The notes beneath the pieces are model-generated. The model was given only the letters and a program-made list of their open reading frames with translations, was not told where the DNA came from and searched no databases. Shown piece by piece: positions 18,368 to 26,369 of a DNA stretch of 46,750 nt. The stretch is from Acidobacteria bacterium 28-9 (GTDB lineage: Bacteria > Acidobacteriota > Blastocatellia > Pyrinomonadales > Pyrinomonadaceae). Position numbers and translations under genes: made by a program. The stretch is from the NCBI GenBank assembly GCA_002050355.1, contig MWYY01000011.1, positions 1-46,750 of the forward strand, written 5' to 3'. Position 1 is the first letter of the stretch. Each line of letters starts with the position of its first letter.

Positions 18368-18820
18368 ATGCATTTTCGTTTTGTTTGGGTCGGCAAAACA
18401 AAAGATAAGAATTGGCGCGCTTTGCAGGAAGAATATCTGGCGCGCCTTTCACATTTCATAAAATGTGAAATAACAGAAGTTAAGGACAGTTTACCGCACG
18501 AAAGCATTGAAATTGAAGGCAAACGAATTCTGGAAAACCTGAATCAAAGCAACTTCGTGTGTTTGCTGGACGTTGCGGGGCGCTCGGTTTCTTCTCACGA
18601 ATTAGCCAAAGAAGTAGAAAAGTGGCAAAATCGTGGGTTTAAGGAAATCACTTTTGTCATCGGCGGCGCGCGAGGGATTTCCGGCGAAGTTGTCGAACGA
18701 GCCGATTTTAGTTTATCTTTATCGAGTTTTACTTTTACGCACGAAATGGCGCGCGTCGTTCTGTTCGAACAGCTTTATCGTTCATATACTATAATTAAGG
18801 GGTTTCCATATCAAAAATGA
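18368..18820 (+). CDS. rlmH: 23S rRNA pseudouridine-1915 N3-methyltransferase
   Basis: SPOUT-class methyltransferase acting on assembled 70S ribosomes. FVWVGKTKDKNW opens the protein. The trefoil-knot region shows LLDVAGRSVSSHELAK, TFVIGGARGIS and the C-terminal HEMARVVLFEQLYRSYTIIKG with FPYQK. The start is the ATG at 18368; the frame before it is unrelated. The stop overlaps the next start (ATGA), so it is coupled to the DksA-like gene. Confidence 0.95.
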   Translation: MHFRFVWVGKTKDKNWRALQEEYLARLSHFIKCEITEVKDSLPHESIEIEGKRILENLNQSNFVCLLDVAGRSVSSHELAKEVEKWQNRGFKEITFVIGGARGISGEVVERADFSLSLSSFTFTHEMARVVLFEQLYRSYTIIKGFPYQK

Positions 18821-19170
18821 GTGAATTGAAAACTAAACAAATCAAAGAAAGACTGCTCGCCGAGCGCGACATTCTGGTTACAAAATTGAAAGGCAACGAC
18901 CTTTCGGTTGACGATTCCGAAACGCCTGACCCGGTGGATTTGGCGGTTAGAAATTATTCAAAAAATGTGATGCTGGCGGTTTCGGAAAACGAAAGCCGAC
19001 AGCTTATTTTGATAAACGAGGCGCTCGAACGAATTGGCGACAAAGAATTCGGCAACTGCCAAAATTGCGAAAAAGCGATAAATCCAAAACGTCTCGCCGC
19101 CGTTCCCTGGGCGCGCTATTGCCTGAATTGTCAGGAACTTCTCGAACAGGGCTTGCTCGACGAAGATTAG
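18817..19170 (+). CDS. TraR/DksA-family zinc-finger protein
   Basis: A 117-residue protein with an N-terminal helical region and a C-terminal four-cysteine zinc finger: CQNC, then YCLNC 18 residues later. DksA-like proteins enter the RNA polymerase secondary channel and modify transcription with ppGpp. The coiled-coil tip here carries DPVDLAVRNYSKN rather than the exact E. coli DASDLA, so ppGpp-linked activity is not certain. It is coupled to rlmH. Confidence 0.85.
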   Translation: MSELKTKQIKERLLAERDILVTKLKGNDLSVDDSETPDPVDLAVRNYSKNVMLAVSENESRQLILINEALERIGDKEFGNCQNCEKAINPKRLAAVPWARYCLNCQELLEQGLLDED

Positions 19171-19286
19171 AAAGTGAAAAAACTAAAAATTAAAAGTAAA
19201 AATTTGAAATCTTTTAATTTATTACAAAACTTGTCGTAAAATTATTGAAAACTTTTTATTGTTTGTTTTTAGTTTTTTTACTTTGT

Positions 19287-20009
19287 ATGCTGTCCGGAAT
19301 TTACAACTCACTGTTAACGGTCGCCTATCCTCAAGCCTGTCAAATCTGCGAAAATAGCGTTGAAAATTCGTCTGACGGAATTGCCTGCAGTTACTGTTGG
19401 GAAAAGACGCAGGTTTTTTCCGGTGCGGAAACCTTATGCGGCAAATGCGGACGGTTTCTGCAGGCAAAACCGTTTGATTTTCAAACCTTTTGCCATCGCT
19501 GCGACGAACATTTTTACGATGCGGCACGAGCCGTAGGAATTTACGAAAATGCGCTTGCTGCCTTAGTCATCAATCTTAAACACGAGTCTTTTGTTGCAAA
19601 GCGTCTGCAAAAACTTTTTTTGGCGCGTTTTCAAACTTCCGACTTTCAAGATTCGAGTTTAATAATTCCCGTTCCGCTCTCAAAAAAACGCCTTCTCGAA
19701 CGCGGATTCAATCAAGCCGCCGTCTTAGGCAAAATTTTGTCGAACACGACAAGCCTACCGCTCGACGAACAAAGTCTTACCCGCACTGTTCACACTCGTT
19801 TGCACCGTGCTGCGATGGATACAAAGGCGCGCGAAAAAAGTGTCGAAAACGCTTTCGAGGTAACGCGCCCAAATTTGATTGCAGGCGAAAATATCCTGCT
19901 AGTTGACGATGTTTTCACTTCCGGCGCAACAGCTTCCAACTGCGCGAAAGCGTTAAAAGAAAAAGGCGCGGCAAAGGTTTATGTTTTAACCGTCGCTCGC
20001 GCCGTTTGA
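19287..20009 (+). CDS. ComF-family phosphoribosyltransferase-like protein
   Basis: The family is linked to DNA uptake in competent bacteria. The N-terminal double zinc finger is seen as CQICENS, CSYCWEK, CGKCGRF and CHRCDEH. The phosphoribosyltransferase part follows with IPVPLSKKRLLERGFNQA and ILLVDDVFTSGATAS. I start at ATG 19287; a TTG at 19245 in the same frame is possible but adds a hydrophobic lead outside the family. A hairpin terminator follows directly. Confidence 0.9.
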   Translation: MLSGIYNSLLTVAYPQACQICENSVENSSDGIACSYCWEKTQVFSGAETLCGKCGRFLQAKPFDFQTFCHRCDEHFYDAARAVGIYENALAALVINLKHESFVAKRLQKLFLARFQTSDFQDSSLIIPVPLSKKRLLERGFNQAAVLGKILSNTTSLPLDEQSLTRTVHTRLHRAAMDTKAREKSVENAFEVTRPNLIAGENILLVDDVFTSGATASNCAKALKEKGAAKVYVLTVARAV

Positions 20010-20011
20010 GG

Positions 20012-20044
20012 AACGATGAATGTATCTTTAATTCATCGTTTTTT
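20012..20044 (+). terminator. Rho-independent terminator after the comF-like gene
   Basis: AACGATGAAT pairs perfectly with ATTCATCGTT across a 9-base loop, followed by a T run. Its right edge touches the stop of the convergent dehydrogenase gene, so the terminator serves the plus strand in a 33-base gap. Confidence 0.85.
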
Positions 20045-22028
20045 ATGGTGCGTCATAAGCCGGAATTGGTAAATCACCGCTTGCGCCGAACTGTGCCGAC
20101 TGAAATCCGTTGTTTGAACTTTGCAAAACATACCAATTTCCACTCGACGGATGAAAAACCGCAATGTCGTCGCGCCCGTCGCTGTCATAGTCACCCACAA
20201 CCGGCAAATCGCCGGTTACGCCGAATTGAACTGCCTGAAATCCATTATTTGAGCTTCGCAGGATATACCAATAACCGGTTTGACCGCGATAGACAGCCTG
20301 GTCGCTGCGTCCGTCGCCGTCGAAATCGCCTTGCGCGGGCGTGTCGCCGTTTGCGCCGAATTGAATGGCGGCAAAGCTGCCGTTGGTGCTGTTGAAACGA
20401 TACCAGACGCCATTGTCAGGTCGCCAGACAGCAATATCGTATTTACCATCGCCGTCAAAATCACCCGCCGTCGGTACGTCGCCGCTCAAACCGAATTGGA
20501 CGGCGGAAAAGGCATTACTGCTGCTGCTGTTTAATCGATACCAGACGCCGTTCGTCGGTCGGAAAACCACAAAATCGGCTTTGGCATCGCCGTCAAAATC
20601 TCCGGCAACGGGAACGTCGCCGCTTGCCCCGAATTGAACCGAGCCGAACGTATTGTTGCTGCTATTGAGCACATACCAGAAACCGTTTGACGGGCGGAAA
20701 ACGGAAATGTCAGTAATGTTATCGCCGTCGAAATCTTCAGGCGTCGGTATGTCTCCGTTCGAGCCGAATTGCTCTGCGCGAAACGAATTGTCAGAGCTAT
20801 TGAGTATATACCAAAAAGAGCGGTCGGTAACCGGGCGAAACACAGAAAAGTCGGTTTTGAAATCGCCGTCGAAATCGGCATTCGCTTTGGCGCGCACGAT
20901 TTTATCGACCGTTCCGCCAAGACCGACGACATAAAGTTCGCCGTCTTCGTCTTCACCGAATGACGGAATGTTGCGCGTCGTATCCTGAAGCAGAATTTGT
21001 TGGTTATTCTGCCACATCCAGATTTCGCCCGTACAATAATCGGCGTAAGTATATGCTCCGTTCGGCAGCGCTCCCTGTGTTCCTCGATAAACATAACCGC
21101 CCGTTATCGAACATCGCCCCGCCGTGTGTCTGTATTCGAGAATCGGCGCAACAAAGTTGTTCGGATTGCACAGTGCCGGGTCAAGATTCGTACATTGCGT
21201 CCCTTCATAAACGCGCCAGCCGTAGTTTCCGCCTTTTGTAATAATATCTACTTCTTCAATTGCACCTTGTCCGACATCGCCTGCCCAAAGCTGTCTTGTC
21301 GCTCTGTCGAACGACCACCGAAACGGATTTCTCATACCAACGGCATAGATTTCATCCGAACCATTAACACCGACGAATGGATTGTCCGACGGGATTGCAT
21401 ACGTCGGATTCGCGTCATTACCCGAAACGTCCGGCGTGATACGCAGAAATTTTCCTAACAACTCGTTGATATTCTGTGCATAATTGGTCGGGTCATTACC
21501 GCCGCCGCCGTCGCCCATTCCGATATACAGATTATACACTCCATTATCTTGACGAAATTCAATCATTCCGCCGTTGTGATTAGCGAACGGCTGCGGAACG
21601 ATGAGAACGATTTTTTCACTATTCGGGTCGCCGACTGTGTTGTTTGTGGCTTTGTAACGCGCAATAACGGTCGCACCGTCGCCACGGCGCGTGTAGTTGA
21701 CAAAGAAATAACTGTTTGCGGCAAATTGCGGGTGAAAGGTGAGTCCAAGCAAGCCCTGTTCGCCGCCGGCAACAATTTTCGAACTGATATTCAAGAAATC
21801 AGTCGGCACATTCGAGCCGGGTAAAACGACTTTGATAATGCCGCCACGCTCGACGATAAAGATGCGTTTTGAACCGTCTCGCGCATTAGTCAGCAAAAGC
21901 GGCGAACTCAAACCCGACAAATACGGCTGCAATCTAATCGTGAGAGGTGACGGAGTTGTTGCTAAAATCGCTAAACTGGAAAACAAAACAAGTATTCCCA
22001 AAATTGTAAAAAACCTTAACCTGCGCAT
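20043..22028 (-). CDS. Exported PQQ-dependent sugar dehydrogenase with six C-terminal VCBS/FG-GAP-type repeats
   Basis: The N-terminus has a signal segment ([20 protein letters not shown]). Residues about 30-370 match soluble aldose sugar dehydrogenases: [57 protein letters not shown], and [20 protein letters not shown] at the end. A tail of six repeats of about 48 residues follows, each with a Ca-binding-type motif such as [12 protein letters not shown] or [12 protein letters not shown] and then WYxLxSSNxxFxxxQFGxxGDxP. The repeats are probably a beta-propeller-like extension for surface display or binding. I start at 22028; 22052 is an alternative. Periplasmic oxidation of sugars is expected if the cell has PQQ. 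Confidence 0.88.
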   Translation of the reverse strand: MRRLRFFTILGILVLFSSLAILATTPSPLTIRLQPYLSGLSSPLLLTNARDGSKRIFIVERGGIIKVVLPGSNVPTDFLNISSKIVAGGEQGLLGLTFHPQFAANSYFFVNYTRRGDGATVIARYKATNNTVGDPNSEKIVLIVPQPFANHNGGMIEFRQDNGVYNLYIGMGDGGGGNDPTNYAQNINELLGKFLRITPDVSGNDANPTYAIPSDNPFVGVNGSDEIYAVGMRNPFRWSFDRATRQLWAGDVGQGAIEEVDIITKGGNYGWRVYEGTQCTNLDPALCNPNNFVAPILEYRHTAGRCSITGGYVYRGTQGALPNGAYTYADYCTGEIWMWQNNQQILLQDTTRNIPSFGEDEDGELYVVGLGGTVDKIVRAKANADFDGDFKTDFSVFRPVTDRSFWYILNSSDNSFRAEQFGSNGDIPTPEDFDGDNITDISVFRPSNGFWYVLNSSNNTFGSVQFGASGDVPVAGDFDGDAKADFVVFRPTNGVWYRLNSSSSNAFSAVQFGLSGDVPTAGDFDGDGKYDIAVWRPDNGVWYRFNSTNGSFAAIQFGANGDTPAQGDFDGDGRSDQAVYRGQTGYWYILRSSNNGFQAVQFGVTGDLPVVGDYDSDGRDDIAVFHPSSGNWYVLQSSNNGFQSAQFGASGDLPIPAYDAP

Positions 22029-22052
22029 TTGTAAATTTCCCTCGTAAATCAT

Positions 22053-22350
22053 TCGCTTTAACGAATCTTTATACTTAAATTAAATTCTTTGAATTCTTAG
22101 ACGCATCTTCGCTCAGTATAGTTTACTAGTTTTAGCTTTCCGCCATCAATAGAAAAATGGCAACGATAAAAACGCGCGCAAGAGAGCTTTGAGTTTTTGT
22201 TTTTGCCTTACAACTGATTCGACCGGACTTGCAATTAAGTTATATTTTATCAATCGGGTTGGTAGCTTGCCGGAATTGGGGCGTTAAAACTAAACTACCA
22301 GTTTCAAAAACGACCCTTTTTGAGACAAATAAAGGGCAAACGAAGGAAAT
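22053..22350. other. Intergenic region between divergent genes
   Basis: No coding potential is seen. It ends in the first of four palindromes shared with the next 1.5 kb and the leader of the following gene, with the weak ribosome site AAGGAA. Confidence 0.5.
22301..22326. repeat. Palindromic repeat, copy 1
   Basis: TTTCAAAAACGACCC is followed by TTTTTGAGAC, an inverted repeat with the shared arms TCAAAAA and TTTTTGA. Three related palindromes occur to the right. Confidence 0.55.
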
Positions 22351-23076
22351 ATGCAACTTAAATTTTGGCTGACAGCATTGTTGTTCGGATTAACGGTTAG
22401 TGCTTTCGGTCAGACCACGTCCAAAGTCGAGGTGAAGAGCCTCAAAACTTACTTCGATGGCAATTACGCAGGTCAAAAACAGTTTTTTTTGCCTGCTGAA
22501 ATTGGTATATTCCTACCGAAAGTCCTTTTGATAAAAAGGAAAAAGCCAGCTCTCCAGCTCAAAGCAGAAAATTTGTCGTCTTTTATAAAAGCGACGAGAT
22601 TCCTTTATGCTTCGGAGTATTCGACTAACCAGATTTCCGATAGGTTGTGGTTCCCGAGCATCGAATACAGAGGCAAAATATACGCCTTCGCAGGAGAACA
22701 TTTCGATGTCGAAGCGGACGCGAAAATATTCAATTCATTTTTGATGGAAAGCGGGTTGAAGGTCGAGAACGAGCGCGAAGCGTCTGAGCTGGCAACGCTT
22801 TATCTGACAATCACGCGCGGCTACCTCGAAAATGGTGGGAGGCTAATACTTCAATCGGTCGAAGACGTCCCTCTTTCATACCGCAAAGATAAAGAGGGCG
22901 AAACTAACAGATTAGGAAAAATAGTGGTTGCATTAAAAACCGCGTCCCTTAGTGACAGCTTCGACGTTGAGCTGTTTACTTGGGAAATGGCTCTAGGCAA
23001 AGTAAATAAGTGGATTTTCAAAATAAAAACGAACGGACAAATAGAAGTTCATACTCAAACGATTGGTAAACTTTAA
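22351..23076 (+). CDS. Exported protein of unknown function
   Basis: A 241-residue protein with a signal peptide (MQLKFWLTALLFGLTVSAFGQ) and a mature domain with alternating basic and aromatic strands. Visible stretches are DRLWFPSIEYRGKIYAFAGEHFDVE and ELATLYLTITRGYL. I do not recognise the family. It is boxed between members of a palindromic repeat family, as is the next small exported gene, which suggests that both belong to a mobile or variable patch. Confidence 0.65.
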   Translation: MQLKFWLTALLFGLTVSAFGQTTSKVEVKSLKTYFDGNYAGQKQFFLPAEIGIFLPKVLLIKRKKPALQLKAENLSSFIKATRFLYASEYSTNQISDRLWFPSIEYRGKIYAFAGEHFDVEADAKIFNSFLMESGLKVENEREASELATLYLTITRGYLENGGRLILQSVEDVPLSYRKDKEGETNRLGKIVVALKTASLSDSFDVELFTWEMALGKVNKWIFKIKTNGQIEVHTQTIGKL

Positions 23077-23092
23077 TTCTTTGCGATAACTT

Positions 23093-23118
23093 GTCTCAAA
23101 AACGCCCGTTTTAGACAC
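23093..23118. repeat. Palindromic repeat, copy 2
   Basis: GTCTCAAAAACG is followed by CCCGTTTTAGACAC. The arms are those of copy 1 but with the loop CCC. It lies 17 bases after the preceding gene and could also act as a terminator. Confidence 0.55.
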
Positions 23119-23249
23119 TCCGAAGATGATGTGATTTTTCAGTGACCCAAAACCCAATTTAGGGGGTGGCTTTTGAAACTTTGATTGTGGGATGAGTTTT
23201 GGAACTCATTTTATTTAGTTATTTGCAAGATTCCCTATCAATCTTAATT

Positions 23250-23276
23250 AGTCCCAAAAACGGACGTTTTTGAGGC
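23250..23276. repeat. Palindromic repeat, copy 3
   Basis: GTCCCAAAAACGGACG runs into GTTTTTGAGGC, the most symmetrical member, with arms CCAAAAACG and CGTTTTTGAG. It lies just beyond the stop of the minus-strand gene at 23304. Confidence 0.55.
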
Positions 23277-23303
23277 ATTGCTGACTAGATGAAACCTTTT
23301 GGT

Positions 23304-23813
23304 TCATCTTGATTTCTCAATACATTTATTCTTAATATTAGTATAGGATGGCTCATAGCTAATAGTATTCACTAATTCCTTCCCATCCTGCCCGTTAAGC
23401 GTGGTAAAATAAATTCCTTTTTCCGCATAACTGTAAACATCGATTTCGGCATCTCTGGGAGCTTTATGAAACTTGTCCAAGTTCCACCCGAGACCTTCAA
23501 TGGGTATAGGCTCAGTTAAAGTAATTTGGAAATTACCTACTGTGTCGGATGAAGGATTACATGTGTAAAGCACCTGTTTTGGTTCGACTTCATAAAAAAC
23601 AAAGATTTCTCCAGAGTTAGTATCATACCTACAAGTAAGAATGCAGTTCTTATATGGCTTACCAAAGTAGTTTTCAACCTCAGCTTTTTTTGTTACTAGC
23701 GGGACAATTTTTTCCCACTCAAACTCCGTCCTTTTTGCTTCTTTGGTTTGGGCAAAACCTGACAAAGCAAATAATGAGAAACAGAACAAAGCAAGTAATT
23801 GTTTAATCTTCAT
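23304..23813 (-). CDS. Exported protein of unknown function
   Basis: A 169-residue protein with signal peptide MKIKQLLALFCFSLFALSGF and then AQTKEAKRTEFEWEKIVPL. The mature part has four cysteines (NCILTC, YTCNP and the C-terminal NKC), suitable for disulfides outside the cytoplasm. No family is recognised. Palindromic repeats flank it on both sides. Confidence 0.65.
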   Translation of the reverse strand: MKIKQLLALFCFSLFALSGFAQTKEAKRTEFEWEKIVPLVTKKAEVENYFGKPYKNCILTCRYDTNSGEIFVFYEVEPKQVLYTCNPSSDTVGNFQITLTEPIPIEGLGWNLDKFHKAPRDAEIDVYSYAEKGIYFTTLNGQDGKELVNTISYEPSYTNIKNKCIEKSR

Positions 23814-23838
23814 TTGGTTACCTTATTTTATCGTCAAT

Positions 23839-23865
23839 AGTCTCAAAAAGGGTCATTTTACAGAC
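23839..23865. repeat. Palindromic repeat, copy 4
   Basis: GTCTCAAAAAGGGTC then ATTTTACAGAC, a degenerate member of the family, with one arm intact. Confidence 0.4.
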
Positions 23866-24053
23866 AATTATAAATTAAATCTAATTTATGACAAGCGTTC
23901 AAATCTGACATATTACTTAGGGCATCCGGCGGTGCTGAATTTACCGTTTCTCGATGCTGCGTAGCCCTGTAACCGTCTTTTATTGCAAGAGATTAGCTCA
24001 ACCTACCTCTATCGCCCGAGCATCCGGTCTTCATTTTCCTTTTTCGCTTCAAA

Positions 24054-24467
24054 TCAGTAATAAGCGGTTAAACTAACTCCGCAACCTAATCGAAGTTTGG
24101 TTTGTCCGTTACGATTGACTGTAAATGTTCTTTTCGTTTTACACGCGTCATTAACTTCTATATTGAAATTAACTGTCGTCTTCGTTCTTCCTGTTTTGAA
24201 CGCTTTTGCAAACAACATATAGCTTGAACCAACATAATCCTTACATTCTTCAGGAATACCGCACTCGTCAACGTTGCCGCCTACAAGTTCTAATTTTCCC
24301 TTTGAATTATTATGAATTGAAATTTTCAATTTGTTTTTATATTTTCGATTCGGAATTAAAAATTCGACGGTGATTGTTTTCGCGCGTTCTAATTTTTTCT
24401 GAGCAAAAATGTGAGTTGCGTTGAAACCTAAAAATAAAACTGCAAGCAAAATTGGAAGTTTTCTCAT
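24054..24467 (-). CDS. Small exported protein of unknown function
   Basis: A 137-residue protein with signal peptide MRKLPILLAVLFLGFNATHI and a basic mature domain. It has four or five cysteines (VDECGIPEECKDYV, NDACKTKRTF, LRLGCGVSL). The pattern suggests a small disulfide-bonded beta domain. No family is recognised. Confidence 0.65.
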   Translation of the reverse strand: MRKLPILLAVLFLGFNATHIFAQKKLERAKTITVEFLIPNRKYKNKLKISIHNNSKGKLELVGGNVDECGIPEECKDYVGSSYMLFAKAFKTGRTKTTVNFNIEVNDACKTKRTFTVNRNGQTKLRLGCGVSLTAYY

Positions 24468-24627
24468 AAATTTATTTGTGAAGTACCTGAACTCACAAAA
24501 ACAGATGCCTTCAAGCTTTTGACTGTTGCTTTTGTCGAATAAACTGAATAATTTTATAAAGTTATAAATGTGTAACCTTAAATCTATTGTTTATGGGACT
24601 GATTTGCGGTATTTTGCCTGTATTTGA

Positions 24628-24668
24628 GTTATTATGCCGCAGTTTAGCGGTATAATAACTTGTTAGAC
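24628..24668 (+). other. Hairpin followed by an attC-like core (possible degenerate attC)
   Basis: GTTATTATGCCGC pairs with GCGGTATAATAAC over 13 bp (one G-T), and two bases later comes GTTAGAC, which matches the GTTRRRY core. A matching outer left box (RYYYAAC) is not seen, so this is at most a decayed site. It lies 44 bp before the TPR gene. Confidence 0.3.
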
Positions 24669-24711
24669 GCTTTCATAATCTCAAAATTTCTAAGATTAAG
24701 GATGTAATAAA

Positions 24712-25683
24712 ATGTTTCTCCTTCGCTATTCTATTGCAATTTGCATTTGTATCTTTTTAGGCTGCATCATCGCTCCGCCTATTTGTTCACAGCAATTACC
24801 ACCGAACAACTCAAATGAGACAGAACGTGGTATCAAGCTATATCAGCAGGGTAATAACAGTGAAGCCATAAAAGTTTTACGTGCTGTAGTGCGTACAAAT
24901 AAAGATGATGCGGACGCATGGTATTATCTTGGACTTGTAAATAATCGTGTCGGTTTTGCGGAAGCCGCGCGACAGTCGTTCATTATGACAATACGCTTCC
25001 GTCCGAACTTTGCTCCCGCATATACTGGTTTGGCTTACGCAGCTTTATCTACGAATAAGTTGAAGGAGGCAGATTTTGCTGTAAAGAAGGCTCTTGTACT
25101 AGGCGCAAATAACTCTTTAACACACTATGTTCTTGGAATGTTGAATCTAAGGAAGTATGAACATTCTCAAGCACTCAAAGAAGCAGAGGCAGCAATTGCT
25201 ACTAAAGATGACTTCGCTCTTGGGTATTACCTGAAATCTCGTGCACTTATCCTTGCCAGTAAATTCAAGAAGGCTGCTGAAAATTTAGAAAAGTTCCTGC
25301 AATTGAATCCTGATGATGCAAACAGAGATATATGGCTCAGGGAGTTGAAAATTCTGCATCAATATAGCGATGCAGAACAAAGTCATTTGCCATCAGATTA
25401 CAGCAATATCTATTTACCGGCTGAAGTGACGAGGAGAGCGCAGATTGATAGTAAATCCATGAAGAAAGTACTACCTGAAGAAAACTACACTGATCCAGTG
25501 GTTGCGCTGCTTCTAATTATTGCTTCGGATGGTACGATAAAGGATGTTCTGGTGCTTCAGCCATTCAACCGCGAAGCGACACAGCAAGCAATCAAAATAG
25601 TTCGTAAGCATAAATTTATACCTGCTATAAAAGATGGAAGGGGCGTTTCACAGTTTATACAAATAGAACTAAGATTTAGATAA
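24712..25683 (+). CDS. TPR-repeat exported protein with TonB-C-like end
   Basis: The signal segment MFLLRYSIAICICIFLGCII is followed by about five tetratricopeptide units: ERGIKLYQQGNNSEAIKVLR, DADAWYYLGLVNNRVGFAEA, FAPAYTGLAYAALSTNKLKE and so on. The last 70 residues (DPVVALLLIIASDGTIKDVL to FIPAIKDGRGVSQFIQIELRF) look like a TonB C-terminal domain. TPR plus TonB-C proteins are common in Acidobacteriota envelopes as adaptors. A possible half-decayed attC precedes it and a truncated attC follows. Confidence 0.8.
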   Translation: MFLLRYSIAICICIFLGCIIAPPICSQQLPPNNSNETERGIKLYQQGNNSEAIKVLRAVVRTNKDDADAWYYLGLVNNRVGFAEAARQSFIMTIRFRPNFAPAYTGLAYAALSTNKLKEADFAVKKALVLGANNSLTHYVLGMLNLRKYEHSQALKEAEAAIATKDDFALGYYLKSRALILASKFKKAAENLEKFLQLNPDDANRDIWLRELKILHQYSDAEQSHLPSDYSNIYLPAEVTRRAQIDSKSMKKVLPEENYTDPVVALLLIIASDGTIKDVLVLQPFNREATQQAIKIVRKHKFIPAIKDGRGVSQFIQIELRFR

Positions 25684-25686
25684 AGC

Positions 25687-25843
25687 AAAGAGCAGGTAGT
25701 TGCAGCAATGGATGACATGGCTCGAATGCTTGAGGAGTGCAGAGGCAGATACCGGACGACCCGGAACATGGGAAGGCGTTCGTGAAGCGTGTTTTGCGGT
25801 CGGGTATAACTTCATATTTCGGGCAGAATCTTGGATAACCTAA
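25687..25843 (+). pseudogene. Truncated, frameshifted 3' end of a lost cassette gene
   Basis: Straight after the TPR stop the sequence reads KEQVVAAMDDMARMLEECRG, and then, after a one-base frame change near 25755, TWEGVREACFAVGYNFIFRA with WIT and a TAA at 25841. That looks like the C-terminal part of a real protein with no start. The TAA stands 6 bases before an attC outer box, exactly the gene-to-attC spacing seen in the array at 33-46 kb. The family is not recognised. Confidence 0.45.
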
Positions 25844-25849
25844 CAGCGC

Positions 25850-25885
25850 ATCGAACAAGTAAACGGACGTGAGGGCGAAACAGCT
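25850..25885 (+). other. Left half of an attC site, plus orientation, cut off on its right
   Basis: ATCGAAC, a 5-base spacer AAGTA, then AACGGACG and TGAGGGCGAAACAGC reproduce the outer box, inner box and stem of the array sites at 35-46 kb, read in the opposite direction. After 25885 the resemblance ends abruptly, and neither the second half nor a core site is found nearby. Confidence 0.65.
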
Positions 25886-26369
25886 CTCCCTACTCTCTGG
25901 CTAGCCCTTCCAGTCCTCCTAGTCTTCTTCACAGCGGTCTTTATCACAGATGCTTGTCTGCCCTGCCATTATAACCTTGCATCCACCTTTTTAGATATAC
26001 ATTCTATCTACCCTAAATTACTGAAAACAAGGAAATTGATGAAAAATTAAACACTGGTTACTATTCGGAATCTCCAAAACAGGCTAGTGGATTCACAAAC
26101 TTAACCCGTTTTACATTTATGCCATACCCTATGTGAATTTACTGGTTAAACTGGCTCATCCAGCCCCCTGCTTTACCCATCGGTTTGTAAATTTTCTACC
26201 CCTCTCAACCTGCCTAACCTGACCTCTCTTGAAGACAACAAGCATAGTTATTGACTATTAATTACCGCAAAGAAGAAAAGTAAAATGTTGCCCCATGTTT
26301 ATACTGTTAGAGAAAATAAGGATATTTCCTCTTTATCTTCTCTTATACAACTTGATAAAATGATAAAGT
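25886..26369. other. Non-coding left part of the integrative element
   Basis: C/T-rich and A/T-rich sequence with no convincing gene; a short plus-strand frame at 26285-26488 overlaps the primase-helicase 3' end and is rejected. No tRNA fragment or direct repeat of the right att site was found here. Confidence 0.5.

Noticed and set aside
20280..21824. Several plus-strand frames inside the sugar dehydrogenase gene
   Set aside because: Antisense shadows of the repetitive VCBS codons; the minus-strand protein explains all of them.
22301..23865. The four palindromes as attC sites
   Set aside because: They lack AAC/GTT cores, inner boxes and the usual length.
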